Below, piece by piece: positions 9,329 to 18,624 of a stretch of 64,000 bases of DNA. The stretch comes from Saprospiraceae bacterium. Lineage in GTDB: Bacteria; Bacteroidota; Bacteroidia; Chitinophagales; Saprospiraceae. The notes below the pieces were generated by a model, which ran no database searches, was not told the origin of the DNA, and was given only the letters and a program-made list of their open reading frames with translations. The stretch's first letter is position 1; every line of letters starts with the position of its first letter. The DNA lies in contig JAHCHX010000006.1 in assembly GCA_026129545.1 (NCBI GenBank), positions 1 to 64,000 on the forward strand. The letters are read 5' to 3'. Made by a program: the position numbers and the translations under genes.

Positions 9329-9492
9329 AGAGGCTGTTTTAAAACCCCTGCCGGGGTGGGAAGGCTCAGATTTTGGGGATAATCAAGGGTCATTTTTTGA
9401 CTAATATCGGGGCATATTCGCCAAAAATAGCCGATGGATGGCACCAAAAGATGGGTCTTCCCGCCCGGTGAGGGGTTTTAAAACAGCCTCTT
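9329..9492. mobile_element. 164-bp element with ~34-bp terminal inverted repeats (MITE-like)
   Basis: The left end AGAGGCTGTTTTAAAACCCC (from 9329) and the right end (to 9491) are inverted copies, identical for 21 bp and then matching imperfectly through CCGGGGTGGGAAG/CCGGGCGGGAAG. No coding capacity. A short related hairpin occurs at 55540-55590. No target duplication was clear. Confidence 0.7.
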
Positions 9493-9499
9493 AGATTTT

Positions 9500-10609
9500 C
9501 TAACGCGCTTGCGCGTCCCTTTCCGCCAGTCTTTTTATGTTTTTCAACTCCGCCGTCTGCATGACGGCGTGAACGGGCGGGTAAATTACGTTGCCCATCA
9601 GCCAATCGGCCCATTTCGGTGCCAATGCCCCTCGCACACGGGTGAGGAGGCGCGTCGCGTCAAGGCCAATGGGTTGCAACACGAATGCCCAAGACATCTT
9701 GAAAGGGCCGCCCCCGAACATACTTTGCTCGTATTCGCCGCCGATGACAAAATGTTGCGCTTGCCCGACAGCATACACATCGAAAAAGCCATCCCGCGCG
9801 GGCGTGGCAGCCAGCTTGTCGCCCACTTTTCGCGTTTCCCAGCCTTCCACGAGGTGGTCAACGCTGGGCTTGCCGCCATTGTCCAATATATCAATGCTGT
9901 ACCAGCCGCCCCGGTCGCAGCCCAGCTGCATCAGGTAGCGCCACACGATGGAGGGGGGGGCTTCAATGTCCAAAGAGTGGGTCATTTGGTGCCGGGCTTC
10001 GGGGATGCGGTCGTCGCCGGGCAGTGCGATTTCCTCCTCGTCGGGCAGTTTCATTTTGCCAAGTTCAGCCTGCAAATGCGACATGGCCGCGCTGCGAATC
10101 GGCTTTGAGCCGAGGCCGATGACGGCGTAGTAGCGTTCGAGGTGTGCCCAACTCTCGTCGTCGGTGGCGGTAGTGCGCAATTCGAGGCAGACGGTGCTGC
10201 CCTCGCCGAAAGGCTCGACCGAAATCGCCCAAGCCAATTTGCCCCAACCCGGCTCGTTGAAATCGCGGAAGTCGGAAGGCTTCACCGAAGCGAAAGGAAT
10301 GTTCAAATGCCAGAATTGGCCGACTGAGCCTACCACCACCTCGCGGCTCGGAATTTCTTCCAAAATCATAAAGCCAGTGCCTCGCCGCGCCACTTGGTCC
10401 ACGCTGACGCTGCGGTCTTCTTCCGTTCTTTTTTTGCCTTTCAACCAATCTGGAATGGCGCGAATGTCGAACAACAGCCGCACCCAGGGCATCTCGGCGG
10501 CGTCGAAATGGCGGGCGGCTTGCCAAGCGACTTCGGGTTTGGCTTTCACAAAAATCCGGTTGATTTCGGTGTGGCGGGGGTTGGGCAGGTAGTGTTGGAT
10601 GCTGCGCAT
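9500..10609 (-). CDS. SRPBCC-family protein, two START-like domains
   Basis: 369 aa. The N-terminal half (INRIFVKAKPEVAWQAARHFDAAEMPW) and the second half (THSLDIEAPPSIVWRYLMQLGCDRGGWYSID) both begin like SRPBCC/polyketide-cyclase ligand-binding domains. The C-terminal part (MSWAFVLQPIGLDATRLLTRVRG) fits the closing strands of that fold. No signal peptide. Probably binds a hydrophobic ligand; role unknown. An 8-G run (plus strand 9953-9960) lies in frame. It is on the same strand as the downstream-located membrane genes and 123 bp from the DUF6544-like gene. Confidence 0.78.
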   Translation of the reverse strand: MRSIQHYLPNPRHTEINRIFVKAKPEVAWQAARHFDAAEMPWVRLLFDIRAIPDWLKGKKRTEEDRSVSVDQVARRGTGFMILEEIPSREVVVGSVGQFWHLNIPFASVKPSDFRDFNEPGWGKLAWAISVEPFGEGSTVCLELRTTATDDESWAHLERYYAVIGLGSKPIRSAAMSHLQAELGKMKLPDEEEIALPGDDRIPEARHQMTHSLDIEAPPSIVWRYLMQLGCDRGGWYSIDILDNGGKPSVDHLVEGWETRKVGDKLAATPARDGFFDVYAVGQAQHFVIGGEYEQSMFGGGPFKMSWAFVLQPIGLDATRLLTRVRGALAPKWADWLMGNVIYPPVHAVMQTAELKNIKRLAERDAQAR

Positions 10610-10732
10610 GGTGAAAGATTTTTAGCCACGAAGGCACTAAGGCGCGAAGTTTTTTAAAGGGGTGTCTGAGGGTCACAAGTACTGTTCCGGGAGGCATCGG
10701 AAGGCTGTTCCGACGTATAACAAGGCATCCTC

Positions 10733-11839
10733 TTAGCGCCTTTGCGCCTTCGTGGCAGACTCATTGTATTGAATGTCCGCGATTTCCAATTTCAGCCAAG
10801 TGAAATCGCCGTCTTTCAATTTCCACGTTATCTCGCTTTTGTAAGGCACCCGAACGCCGCCGAACTCGCGGTAGCCTTTGTTGACTACGAGCCAGTCTTC
10901 CAGCGTTGCGCCTTCTTTGCGGTCGTAGTAGCGTTTTGCCTCAAAACTCGCCATGTCGCCCTCGACATTGAACCTAAAAATGCCCGATGCCGTGATGCCG
11001 CCGAAAGTCATGGTAGCTTTGGCGGATAGGGTATCCAGCTGTTCCCATTGAATCTGCTCGCTCAACGCTGCGGACGGCCACCAGCATATTTCGGCCAGAT
11101 TGCGCAGCATCGTCCCTTGGTCGGTCTCGGGGCCTTTCGCGTCGGCGATGGGATAGAGCGACAGCAGTTTGATGAGCATATTGCCGCGCCCGTCCACATA
11201 TTTGTCGCGTCCGGCGAGCGTCATGCCCGGCGCGGCTTGTATTTGGGTCGTCCAGATGAAACCCGGCTTGTCCAAAGTGTTCCATTGCTCGGCCTCGAAG
11301 GGAATCCAGCTGCCGTCGGGCTTGGTTTTCATCTCGCCCGTTTGTTTCAAATGCGCGATTTGGACAAGTTCTTTGCCAACGACACCAGAGCGCTCGAGCC
11401 ACCGCTGCACCACTGGCGGCAAGGGCGCGAGCGTTTCCTTTGTTAAAATCGTTCTTGCAGAAATTTCTTTTGGGAAAAACGCGGCTAATTCCTTCTTGAC
11501 CATTGTGTTGAAACTCCAGCTCCCGTAAGCAAGCACGATGCCTGCGAGGGCAATGATATTGGCCAAGGTTCCAAATTTGGCATCGCGCCATTGGGTGAAA
11601 ATCAGGATTTGCGAGAGCAGAACTGCCGGAACGGCCACCATCCACCACCAGTCTTTTTTCAAAAATAAAAACAACACGGAGGCGATAAACAGCAAGGCGA
11701 CAACGAGCCATAGCACGCCTGATGTTTTGGAAAAACTGCCCGCGAGCTGCGGCACGTCGGCCAATTTGAAGGCTTTTGCAAAACCCATTAAGTGGATTAG
11801 GCCGTGAATGAGAAGGATAAGAGCAAAGAGGAGGCGCAT
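10733..11839 (-). CDS. membrane protein with DUF6544/DUF6920-like C-terminal domain
   Basis: 368 aa. Roughly the first 115 residues contain four membrane helices (MRLLFALILLIHGLIHLMGFAK ... VLWLVVALLFIASVLFLFL). The remaining ~250 residues form a soluble domain with the motif PPVVQRWLERSGVVG and strands ending FGGVRVPYKSEITWKLKDGDFTWLKLEI, as in DUF6544/DUF6920 proteins. Function unknown. The 5' end abuts a 58-unit heptamer array, which leaves almost no room for a normal promoter. Confidence 0.75.
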   Translation of the reverse strand: MRLLFALILLIHGLIHLMGFAKAFKLADVPQLAGSFSKTSGVLWLVVALLFIASVLFLFLKKDWWWMVAVPAVLLSQILIFTQWRDAKFGTLANIIALAGIVLAYGSWSFNTMVKKELAAFFPKEISARTILTKETLAPLPPVVQRWLERSGVVGKELVQIAHLKQTGEMKTKPDGSWIPFEAEQWNTLDKPGFIWTTQIQAAPGMTLAGRDKYVDGRGNMLIKLLSLYPIADAKGPETDQGTMLRNLAEICWWPSAALSEQIQWEQLDTLSAKATMTFGGITASGIFRFNVEGDMASFEAKRYYDRKEGATLEDWLVVNKGYREFGGVRVPYKSEITWKLKDGDFTWLKLEIADIQYNESATKAQRR

Positions 11840-11840
11840 A

Positions 11841-12246
11841 GGTTGTTCGTTGTTCGTTGTTCGTTGTTTGTTGTTCGTTGTTTGTTGGTGGTTGTTTGTT
11901 GTTCGTTGTTTGTTGGTGGTTGTTTGTTGTTCGTTGGTGGTTGTTTGTTGTTCGTTGGTGGTTGTTCGTTGTTTGTTGGTGGTTGTTTGTTGTTCGTTGT
12001 TTGTTGTTCGTTGTTTGTTGTTTGTTGGTGGTTGTTTGTTGTTTGTTGTTCGTTGTTCGTTGTTTGTTGGTGGTTGTTTGTTGTTCGTTGTTCGTTGTTT
12101 GTTGTTCGTTATTTGTTGTTTGTTGGTGGTTGTTCGTTGTTTGTTGTTTGTTGGTGGTTGTTTGTTGTTTGTTGTTTGTTGGTGGTTGTTCGTTGTTTGT
12201 TGGTGGTTGTTCGTTGTTTGTTGTTCGTTGTTTGTTGCTTGTTGTT
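11841..12246. repeat. heptamer tandem array, units GTTCGTT / GTTTGTT / GGTGGTT
   Basis: About 58 consecutive 7-bp units of three variants fill the whole space between two minus-strand genes. Because 7 is not a multiple of 3, all plus-strand frames stay open and produce low-complexity peptides (LFVVCCLL type) that should not be taken as proteins. The family is different in sequence from the GATTTAC heptamers elsewhere in the window. Confidence 0.95.
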
Positions 12247-13034
12247 ACTGTTTGTTGGGTTTCAGGTGCCATAGCAAGACTGTAAGACTCACCGTGCTGC
12301 CGATGGCGACAAAGAGGTAGAATGGCAGAAATTCGTCTTTTTGGGGCGCGTCGGTCAGCACCAGCCGCAGGGCTGCCGTGCTCAACACCAGTCCGTAGGT
12401 GGTGCCTTTCACGAGCATCATGGCACCGAGCACGAAGCCCCATGCCTTGCGCTGCCAAAGCCACACGGCGGCCAAGATGGTGGCGGGCACCACGAACGAC
12501 AAATCCAACGCGAAAATCAGGCTCGGTGCCTCGGGCACTATGCCCGTGAAGACGAATCGGATGCTTTGCCCGCCCTCTATGAGAAGCAAGGGCGCAGCAA
12601 GGAAAACGAGGAACAAGACAATCCACGGGAGCGTTTTATGTCCGCTAAAATGGCTGGCAATAGCGTCCGCGTCCAATCGGGACAATCCAAAGATGAGCGC
12701 ATAAGCCGAGAGGGTGAAGAGCGCCACATAAAGCAGGAAAAACGCATTGAAGGCTGCCCCAAACAGGTAAAAGGCGTAGTTGTAGAGCATATAGAGCAGC
12801 AGGCCCATCCATATCAATTGCGCCCGTTGAGCGCCGCGCCCATTGCATCGCTACCGACAAGGCGGGCGATGCCACCACCAAAGTCACCCAGTCGTTGGTA
12901 AACCAAGCGTTTTTGATAAAATCGCTGTCGCGGTAGAGGTTGCCAATGAACAAGCCGCCCAACGACGCAACGACCGCCAGCACGACGATGAGCCACGAGA
13001 GTGAATAGGCGGTGCGGAAGTGATTGTTTTTCAT
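12245..13034 (-). pseudogene. multi-pass membrane protein gene, frameshifted
   Basis: Two overlapping frames form one protein. Residues 1-65 come from the frame starting at 13034 (MKNNHFRTAYSLSWLIVVLAVVASLGGLFIGNLYR ... SVAMQWARR). The rest comes from the -1 shifted frame ending at 12245 (QRAQLIWMGLLLYMLYNYAFYLFGAAFNAFFLLYV ... LLWHLKPNKQ). The join is within the G/C-rich run near 12835-12845. The combined product would be about 260 aa with six or more membrane segments. It could be a real inactivation or a one-base sequencing error. ATG 13034 overlaps the stop of the upstream gene (ATGA), so the pair is translationally coupled. Family not recognised. Confidence 0.75.
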
Positions 13035-13480
13035 TTTTCAAAAATTTGATAGTGACGCATGGTGCTTGGCCAGAGCGTAAAAATCAAAATGAGCAGCCCC
13101 ACGGCGAGGTAAGCGGGTTGGAGCCACGAGCTTGCCACCATGGTGATTTGCACGGTTATCCAAATAATGATGATGATGCCGGAAAACAGCGAATACGTCC
13201 AGCCCCAATGTTTGTCGCGATAGATGTTGAAGATATTGGCCCAAGACCAGTTGGGTTTCAGCAACAAACCCGCCGCCGCAAAAAGTGGGAATAGGCCATT
13301 GAAAACAAACAGGATGAGGCCCGGCAGGAAAAAACTGCCAAATGGGGATTGACTCAACCACTCGGGCGGCATTCTGAAGATTTCGGGTTGGGTCATCAAA
13401 ACCCACCCGCCAAATGCGGCGCTGATGCCCAGCAGCAGCAAAAGCAGAAAAAGCGGGTAAAAAGCAAGAGGTCGTGCCAT
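13031..13480 (-). CDS. small four-helix membrane protein
   Basis: 149 aa from 13480 (MARPLAFYPLFLLLLLLGISAAFGGWVLM). Four hydrophobic segments are visible, including LILFVFNGLFPLFAAAGLLL and GIIIIIWITVQITMV. It lacks known motifs. Its stop overlaps the start of the following frameshifted membrane protein gene by 4 bp, implying a shared operon and perhaps a shared complex. Confidence 0.75.
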   Translation of the reverse strand: MARPLAFYPLFLLLLLLGISAAFGGWVLMTQPEIFRMPPEWLSQSPFGSFFLPGLILFVFNGLFPLFAAAGLLLKPNWSWANIFNIYRDKHWGWTYSLFSGIIIIIWITVQITMVASSWLQPAYLAVGLLILIFTLWPSTMRHYQIFEK

Positions 13481-13742
13481 CAGTATGTGCGTTTCGGGGA
13501 CAAAACTATTCGTGTCGAGGAGGCTGACTGAATGACAAGGGTTAGTGCCCGCGCTGACTTTTATCGGCCAAGCAACGAGATGGGGGGCGGCAGGACGACC
13601 TACCTTGCAATAACATATACCTTGCAAAAACGATTGTCGGTCGAAATTTTTAAGCCTATATGCAACCAAAGGCCGTGATTGGGGTCGCATTCATCCAGAG
13701 CAAAAACAGGTCTCTGACAAAAACAACTTTTCTATTATGGCT
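13481..13742. promoter_or_regulatory. divergent intergenic region with tandem TACCTTGC boxes
   Basis: Contains two -7-like TACCTTGC motifs on the plus strand (about 13608 and 13620) ahead of the T9SS protein gene. Both deviate from TAnnTTTG at one base. No gene seen. Confidence 0.35.
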
Positions 13743-16142
13743 ATGACAACAACCATCCGATGGTCGGTCGCCCTATTGCTGTGCAATTTGCTGGGCGCGC
13801 TGCAAGCTCAAGATTTCAACATCACTTATCGCTCCCGAATCAACTACCCCGGCCAGACCTGCGCCAATGTAGGCGGGTGGGCTGGCGGCGGTCGGGAATA
13901 TGCGCTCGTCGGCGCCTCCAAAGGGCTTGGCATCGTGGATGTCACCGACCCCGACAATCCCGTGAAAATCGTGCAGGTGCCTGGCCCCGACAATTTTTGG
14001 AGAGAGGTGAAGACTTACAAGCATTTTGCCTACGTCACCACCGAAGGCGGACAAGGACTTCAGATTATTGACCTCAGTGACCTGCCGTCGCCTACGCTCG
14101 ATTACCATTCCTACACCGGTGATGGCGCCATTGCCGGCCAGTTGAACACTATCCACGCGCTGCACATTGACACCACCAAAGGGTATGCTTATTTGTACGG
14201 CACCAATTTGTTCAATGGTGGCGCGGTGGTGCTCGACCTGAACGCCGACCCTTACCACCCCACGTTCGTTGGGAAATACGACCTGTTCGGATATGTCCAT
14301 GATGGCTGGGTAGACAATGACACGCTCTATGCGTCCCATATTTACTTTGGTATTTTTGCCATTGTTGACATGACCAACAAGGCAAGCCCCAACTTGCTCG
14401 GGGCACATCCGACACCCAATAGTTTCACACACAACACTTGGCTGTCGCAAGACCGCCGCTATGTGTTCACCACCGACGAGGTGAGCGATTCCTATCTGGC
14501 CTCTTTCGATGTGAGCGACCCGGAAGACATCAAGCTGCTGGACAAGATACAGGCCAATCCCGGCTCCAACTCTATCGTGCACAATACGCATGTGCTGGAA
14601 AATTACGCCATCACGTCGTGGTATTCCGACGGGGTCAGCATCGTGGACATCACGCGTCCCAATAATTTGGTGCAAGTCGGCTGGTACGACAACGCGCCCA
14701 CGCTGACGGGCAGCGGGTTCATCGGCTGTTGGGGGGTCTATCCCTATTTGCCTTCCGGCCACCTCGTCGCTACCCACATACACGGCCCCAACAACAGTGG
14801 CGGGGAGCTTTGGGTGCTGACTCCCACCTACCAACGGGCTTGCTATTTGGAAGGAGAAGTGACCAATGCGCTCGACGGGATGCCAATCAGCAACGCCTTG
14901 GTGGAGATACTGGGCAGTGCGGCGAAAGAATCCACCTCGCTTGCAGGCCAATATACTCTCGGCCAAGCCACCCCCGGTTCGGTACAGGTGAGGGTCAGCA
15001 AGTTGGGTTTCGACCCCATCACCGTCACCGCTGTGCTGAAAGAAGGCGAGGTGACATTGCTGGATTTTGCGCTCACCCCAGCGCCCACCGCCACCATTAG
15101 TGGCAATGTGCTTGATGCCGCCACCGGATGGGCAGTGCCTTATGCGCATGTGGCCGCGCTCAACAACCAAATTGAATTTGAGACTATCGCGGACGGCAAT
15201 GGCCAATTCGTCTTGCCGGGCATATTCTACGGAAACTACACGGTGGTGGCAGGCGCGTGGGGATACAACTACGCGACAAGGAACAACCAAAACCTGCAAG
15301 CCGACCAGACCTACAGCCTCGAACTCGACAGAGGCTACCGCGACGATTTCGTCTTCGACTACGGGTGGGAAGTGAGCGGCACCTCCACCGAAGGCATCTG
15401 GGAAATCGGCGTGCCGCTTGGCATCAACGTCGGCATCGTATTGGTGCCCAATACCGATTGGAACAGCGACATAGGCCACAAATGCTACATCACGGGAAAT
15501 GCCTCCGCTGCCGTGGACGAAGACGACGTGGAAAGTGGCACGATGAACCTCATATCCCCGCCGATGGACCTGACGACCTACAACGACCCAAAAATGAGAG
15601 GTGTATTGTTTTTCACAAACTTCACGCAAGACCAGCAGTCGCTCGATTCCATCCGCGTCTATGTGAGCAACGGTATTGAGGAAAAATTGATGTTGACCTA
15701 CCCCGGCACCCTGACCAACTGGCGGGTCATCAACGAGCGCCTCAAACCCCACATCAGCATCACCGACAGTATGCGCGTTCGCATCGAATGTTTCGACAAC
15801 CCCGCCTATCAAGGGTTCGATTCCTACGAAGCGGCGTTCGATTTCTTCTGGATTCAGGAAGGCAATCCCGTCGGCACCGACGAGCCGTTGCTCGAGGCCA
15901 CCATGCTCGCACGCCCCAACCCTTTTCGAGACCAAGTGCTTATCGAGTACAACTCACCCAATAGCGGAGAGCAGCTGCTCAATTTGTACGACTTGTTCGG
16001 GCGCTTGGTCGAGTCCGAGTCGCTTGCAGGTGGGGAAGGAGCCATCGTGGTGGGGCACAAGTTGCAGCCCGGTGTCTATTTTGCCCGTTTGGAGCAAAAT
16101 GGCCAAGTGAGCAAAAGCGTTCGGGTCGTGAAGGTGCATTGA
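13743..16142 (+). CDS. choice-of-anchor B (LVIVD-repeat) protein with T9SS C-terminal sorting domain
   Basis: About 799 aa; ATGs at 13737 and 13743 are equally possible. A signal peptide is followed by LVIVD-type repeats (GLGIVDVTDPDNPVKI, GLQIIDLSDLPSP, SFDVSDPEDIKLL, VSIVDITRPNNLVQVGWYD; residues ~25-375) of the choice-of-anchor B family. Two carboxypeptidase-regulatory-like beta-sandwiches follow (residues ~380-545: GEVTNALDGMPISNALVEI and GNVLDAATGWAVPYAHVAA), then a jelly-roll-like region. The C-terminus is a type A T9SS sorting domain (RPNPFRDQVLIEY ... PGVYFARLEQ). It should be exported through the outer membrane and attached or secreted. Precise role unknown. Confidence 0.92.
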   Translation: MTTTIRWSVALLLCNLLGALQAQDFNITYRSRINYPGQTCANVGGWAGGGREYALVGASKGLGIVDVTDPDNPVKIVQVPGPDNFWREVKTYKHFAYVTTEGGQGLQIIDLSDLPSPTLDYHSYTGDGAIAGQLNTIHALHIDTTKGYAYLYGTNLFNGGAVVLDLNADPYHPTFVGKYDLFGYVHDGWVDNDTLYASHIYFGIFAIVDMTNKASPNLLGAHPTPNSFTHNTWLSQDRRYVFTTDEVSDSYLASFDVSDPEDIKLLDKIQANPGSNSIVHNTHVLENYAITSWYSDGVSIVDITRPNNLVQVGWYDNAPTLTGSGFIGCWGVYPYLPSGHLVATHIHGPNNSGGELWVLTPTYQRACYLEGEVTNALDGMPISNALVEILGSAAKESTSLAGQYTLGQATPGSVQVRVSKLGFDPITVTAVLKEGEVTLLDFALTPAPTATISGNVLDAATGWAVPYAHVAALNNQIEFETIADGNGQFVLPGIFYGNYTVVAGAWGYNYATRNNQNLQADQTYSLELDRGYRDDFVFDYGWEVSGTSTEGIWEIGVPLGINVGIVLVPNTDWNSDIGHKCYITGNASAAVDEDDVESGTMNLISPPMDLTTYNDPKMRGVLFFTNFTQDQQSLDSIRVYVSNGIEEKLMLTYPGTLTNWRVINERLKPHISITDSMRVRIECFDNPAYQGFDSYEAAFDFFWIQEGNPVGTDEPLLEATMLARPNPFRDQVLIEYNSPNSGEQLLNLYDLFGRLVESESLAGGEGAIVVGHKLQPGVYFARLEQNGQVSKSVRVVKVH

Positions 16143-16177
16143 GAAAAGATGCTTCGCAAGCAATTTTTTCCTCGACA

Positions 16178-16356
16178 GGATTTACGGGGTTCACAGGTTA
16201 TTTCTCCCAAAAGGGTGTATTTCATGTTGTTGCTTTTGTGCGCCGGGAAGCAATTCCGGCATATCTCGGAACAGCGCTCCGATTTGCACGCGACAATTTG
16301 AAATGCACCCCTCCGCAAATGGGCACAAAACCTGTAAATCTTGTAAATCCTGTCAA
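16178..16356. repeat. palindromic element with GACAGGATTTAC-type arms
   Basis: Left arm GACAGGATTTACGGGG... and right arm ...CTTGTAAATCCTGTC are inverted, about 25 bp with four mismatches, separated by ~130 bp. It shares its arms with the element at 4505-4690. It lies between two convergent genes. Confidence 0.7.
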
Positions 16357-16365
16357 AGTTCAAAC

Positions 16366-17646
16366 TCACCCTATCAGCCAATACGTCAGAAAAACCACCC
16401 CCACCAACAACACCAACCCAAAGCCCAGCAACACCGGGCGGCGCAATTCCGCAGCCCCGTTGAACACACTGACCAAAAGTTTGAAAACCGAATTGGACAT
16501 CACGGCCAACAAGATGATGATGGCCGCTTGGCGGTTCGAGTCGGGCGTGGCAGCGGCCCATTTGGAGGTGCTAATAGTGATGGCATCCATGTCGGCAATG
16601 CCCGCCAACGCGCCAGAAAGATATGTGAGGGTAGTGCCCAACCATTGTCTCGAACCAAACATGAGCAGGGTGACGCCAATGTAGAGCAGCACGAAAAAGA
16701 CAGCGTTTTTGATGTCCAGCGGGTTGCCCGGTTCAAGTTGTGGGGTCTCGCTTTCCATGCTGCGGTTGCGCAACAAATTCCAGCTGGGCAACAGGCTGAC
16801 CAACAACATAAGCAACAGCGCCGGAAACAGCATCCATGCCACCGGATAATGGAACACGGTGGTCAGCATGAATACCCGAACGAACATGATGGTGGAGGCC
16901 AACACAATACCCGCGCCGAAGGCCGGTGCCACATCTTTTCGCTCACGGCTTCTCGCAGAAAAAACCCACGCTATCAGGGTGGAAGAAAACAATCCGCCGA
17001 GCACGGCAGTCAGCATAATCCCCTTGTGGGGGCTGCCAAATTTCAGCATCAAATAACCCGCAAAACTGATGGACAGCACCAACACCACTATCCACCCCAT
17101 GTCGCGCAAGTTGAGCAAACCCGCTGGCCCAAATGGTTCATCAGGCAATAAAGGCAGGATGAGCAGCGCCAACACGATAAACTTGATGAAGGCGAACAGC
17201 TCCTCCTGTGTGATGCGCCGGATGATGCCGTGCAGCTGCTCTTTCAGCGAAAGTATCAGCGTGGTGAGCACCACCACCGCCAGCGCCTCCCGCATATAGC
17301 CTGCTGCGATGGCCACCCCCAACACGAGCGTCACGAGCAGCGCCACCTCCGTGGTCAAGCCCATGTTGCCCTCCATCGCCTGCTTGTGGTAAGCCACCGC
17401 TACCAACAAAAAAAAGCCCGCCAGCACACAGATTAGCACCGACATATAGTTCTGCGCGGCTACCCACGCCGTCACATAGCCCAACACGGCGACGAGGGCA
17501 AAGGTGCGGATGCCGCCCAGATGCCCCGGCTTGTCGTGCGTGTTGAACTCGCGTTCCAACCCGATGATGAGGCCCACCCCCGCCGCCACCAGCAAACCGA
17601 TGAAAAAGGGGGTCAGCACCGTGTTCAGAGAATCAAGCCAATCCAT
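16366..17646 (-). CDS. MgtC/SapB-family membrane protein with DUF4010 domain
   Basis: 426 aa from 17646 (MDWLDSLNTVLTPFFIGLLVAAGVGLIIGLERE). Residues ~10-140 are the MgtC/SapB domain (IGLEREF ... HLGGIRTFALVAVLGYVTAW), and residues ~185-400 are a DUF4010 membrane domain. About 12 membrane segments in total. The fused family is widespread; roles in divalent-cation or envelope homeostasis have been proposed for MgtC relatives. It is divergent from the universal stress gene. Confidence 0.9.
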   Translation of the reverse strand: MDWLDSLNTVLTPFFIGLLVAAGVGLIIGLEREFNTHDKPGHLGGIRTFALVAVLGYVTAWVAAQNYMSVLICVLAGFFLLVAVAYHKQAMEGNMGLTTEVALLVTLVLGVAIAAGYMREALAVVVLTTLILSLKEQLHGIIRRITQEELFAFIKFIVLALLILPLLPDEPFGPAGLLNLRDMGWIVVLVLSISFAGYLMLKFGSPHKGIMLTAVLGGLFSSTLIAWVFSARSRERKDVAPAFGAGIVLASTIMFVRVFMLTTVFHYPVAWMLFPALLLMLLVSLLPSWNLLRNRSMESETPQLEPGNPLDIKNAVFFVLLYIGVTLLMFGSRQWLGTTLTYLSGALAGIADMDAITISTSKWAAATPDSNRQAAIIILLAVMSNSVFKLLVSVFNGAAELRRPVLLGFGLVLLVGVVFLTYWLIG

Positions 17647-17716
17647 AATTCGCCCAAAAGTATCAATGTTTTCAACTCGCGTCGCTGACAAAAATCACCC
17701 GCTTGGGTGACGGGTG

Positions 17717-17750
17717 TTTGGGCAGGCCCGCCCGGGCGCCCTTAATTTTG
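17717..17750 (+). promoter_or_regulatory. Bacteroidota-type promoter for the universal stress gene
   Basis: TTTG at 17717-17720 and TAATTTTG at 17743-17750 with a 22-bp gap match the -33/-7 arrangement, 25 bp upstream of ATG 17775. Confidence 0.65.
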
Positions 17751-17774
17751 CCACCAAACAAAAAAACTTGACAC

Positions 17775-18605
17775 ATGCAGAACATCATCGTGCCTACCGA
17801 CTATTCCGACAACGCCAACAATGCCATGCACTATGCCGCCGCGCTGGCGCAAGCCACAGGGGCGCGGCTGGTGCTCTATCACGCATTTGCCTACCCCATC
17901 ATCACGACCGATGTGCCCTACGAGGTCGAAAAATACATTGATGAAATACAGACCAGCGATAGAGCGACCTTGCAGGAAATCAAACGGGAACTGGAGCGAC
18001 AGTATCCCATTGAGGTGAAGTGCATCAGTCAGGCAGGTTCGGTGTCGTATCATTTGCAGGAAATCGCGCAGCGCGAAAACGGCGATTTGGTGGTGATGGG
18101 GCTGCGCGGCTCCAATCCTGCCCTCAACATACTCATGGGCAGCACGACGTTCGAGGTGATGCGTCAGGGAAAATTCCCACTGCTGATCGTACCCAAAAAT
18201 GCGCGTTTCAGCCCGCCCAAACGCCTGCTCTTTGCTTGCGACAATCCGTGGGTGGGGTTGGAAGCCACCGTGAAGCCGCTGAAAGACATCGCCACCGCCT
18301 TTGGCGCCGCCATCGAAGTGTTCACGGTGGTGGAGCCGACAGTCCCCTCCACCGCGCCCAAGCCAGCGCGCCCCAGCAACCTTGAGCAGCATTTTGAAAA
18401 AATCCAGCACATCTACACTTTCGAGGAAACAGCAGAGGTGCGCGCGAGCATCCTCGAAAGCATCCGCGAAAGCAATGCCGACATATTGGCCATGATTCCG
18501 CGACACCACCCCGTGTGGCAATATCTCTTCGGAAAAAGCGACACCCTGAGCGTCGCCTTGCAAACCACCATCCCCTTGCTTGCTTTGGCCGAAAACCCTC
18601 TATAA
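17775..18605 (+). CDS. universal stress protein, tandem UspA domains
   Basis: 276 aa. The first Usp domain (residues 1-140) begins IIVPTDYSDNANNAMHYAAALA and ends with the nucleotide-loop pattern GLRGSNPALNILMGSTTFEVMRQGKFPLLIV, close to the G-x2-G-x9-G-(S/T) ATP-binding motif. The second domain (residues ~150-276) is more degenerate and lacks a clear loop. Tandem UspA proteins are common in Bacteroidota and act in the cytoplasm under stress or growth arrest. Followed 19 bp later by an L,D-transpeptidase gene on the same strand. Confidence 0.92.
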   Translation: MQNIIVPTDYSDNANNAMHYAAALAQATGARLVLYHAFAYPIITTDVPYEVEKYIDEIQTSDRATLQEIKRELERQYPIEVKCISQAGSVSYHLQEIAQRENGDLVVMGLRGSNPALNILMGSTTFEVMRQGKFPLLIVPKNARFSPPKRLLFACDNPWVGLEATVKPLKDIATAFGAAIEVFTVVEPTVPSTAPKPARPSNLEQHFEKIQHIYTFEETAEVRASILESIRESNADILAMIPRHHPVWQYLFGKSDTLSVALQTTIPLLALAENPL

Positions 18606-18624
18606 CGCTCTATTTTGCACGACG

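Noticed and set aside
11804..12320. Cys/Leu/Val-rich 140-170-aa frames (LFVVCCLLVVV)
   Set aside because: Translation of the GTTNGTT array; low complexity in every frame.
10974..12626. 550-aa minus-strand frame spanning the heptamer array
   Set aside because: It joins out-of-frame readings of two membrane genes through the repeat; not a protein.
13773..15935. 720-aa open frame antisense to the choice-of-anchor B gene
   Set aside because: Shadow frame from biased codon use; the sense strand has signal peptide, repeats and a T9SS domain.
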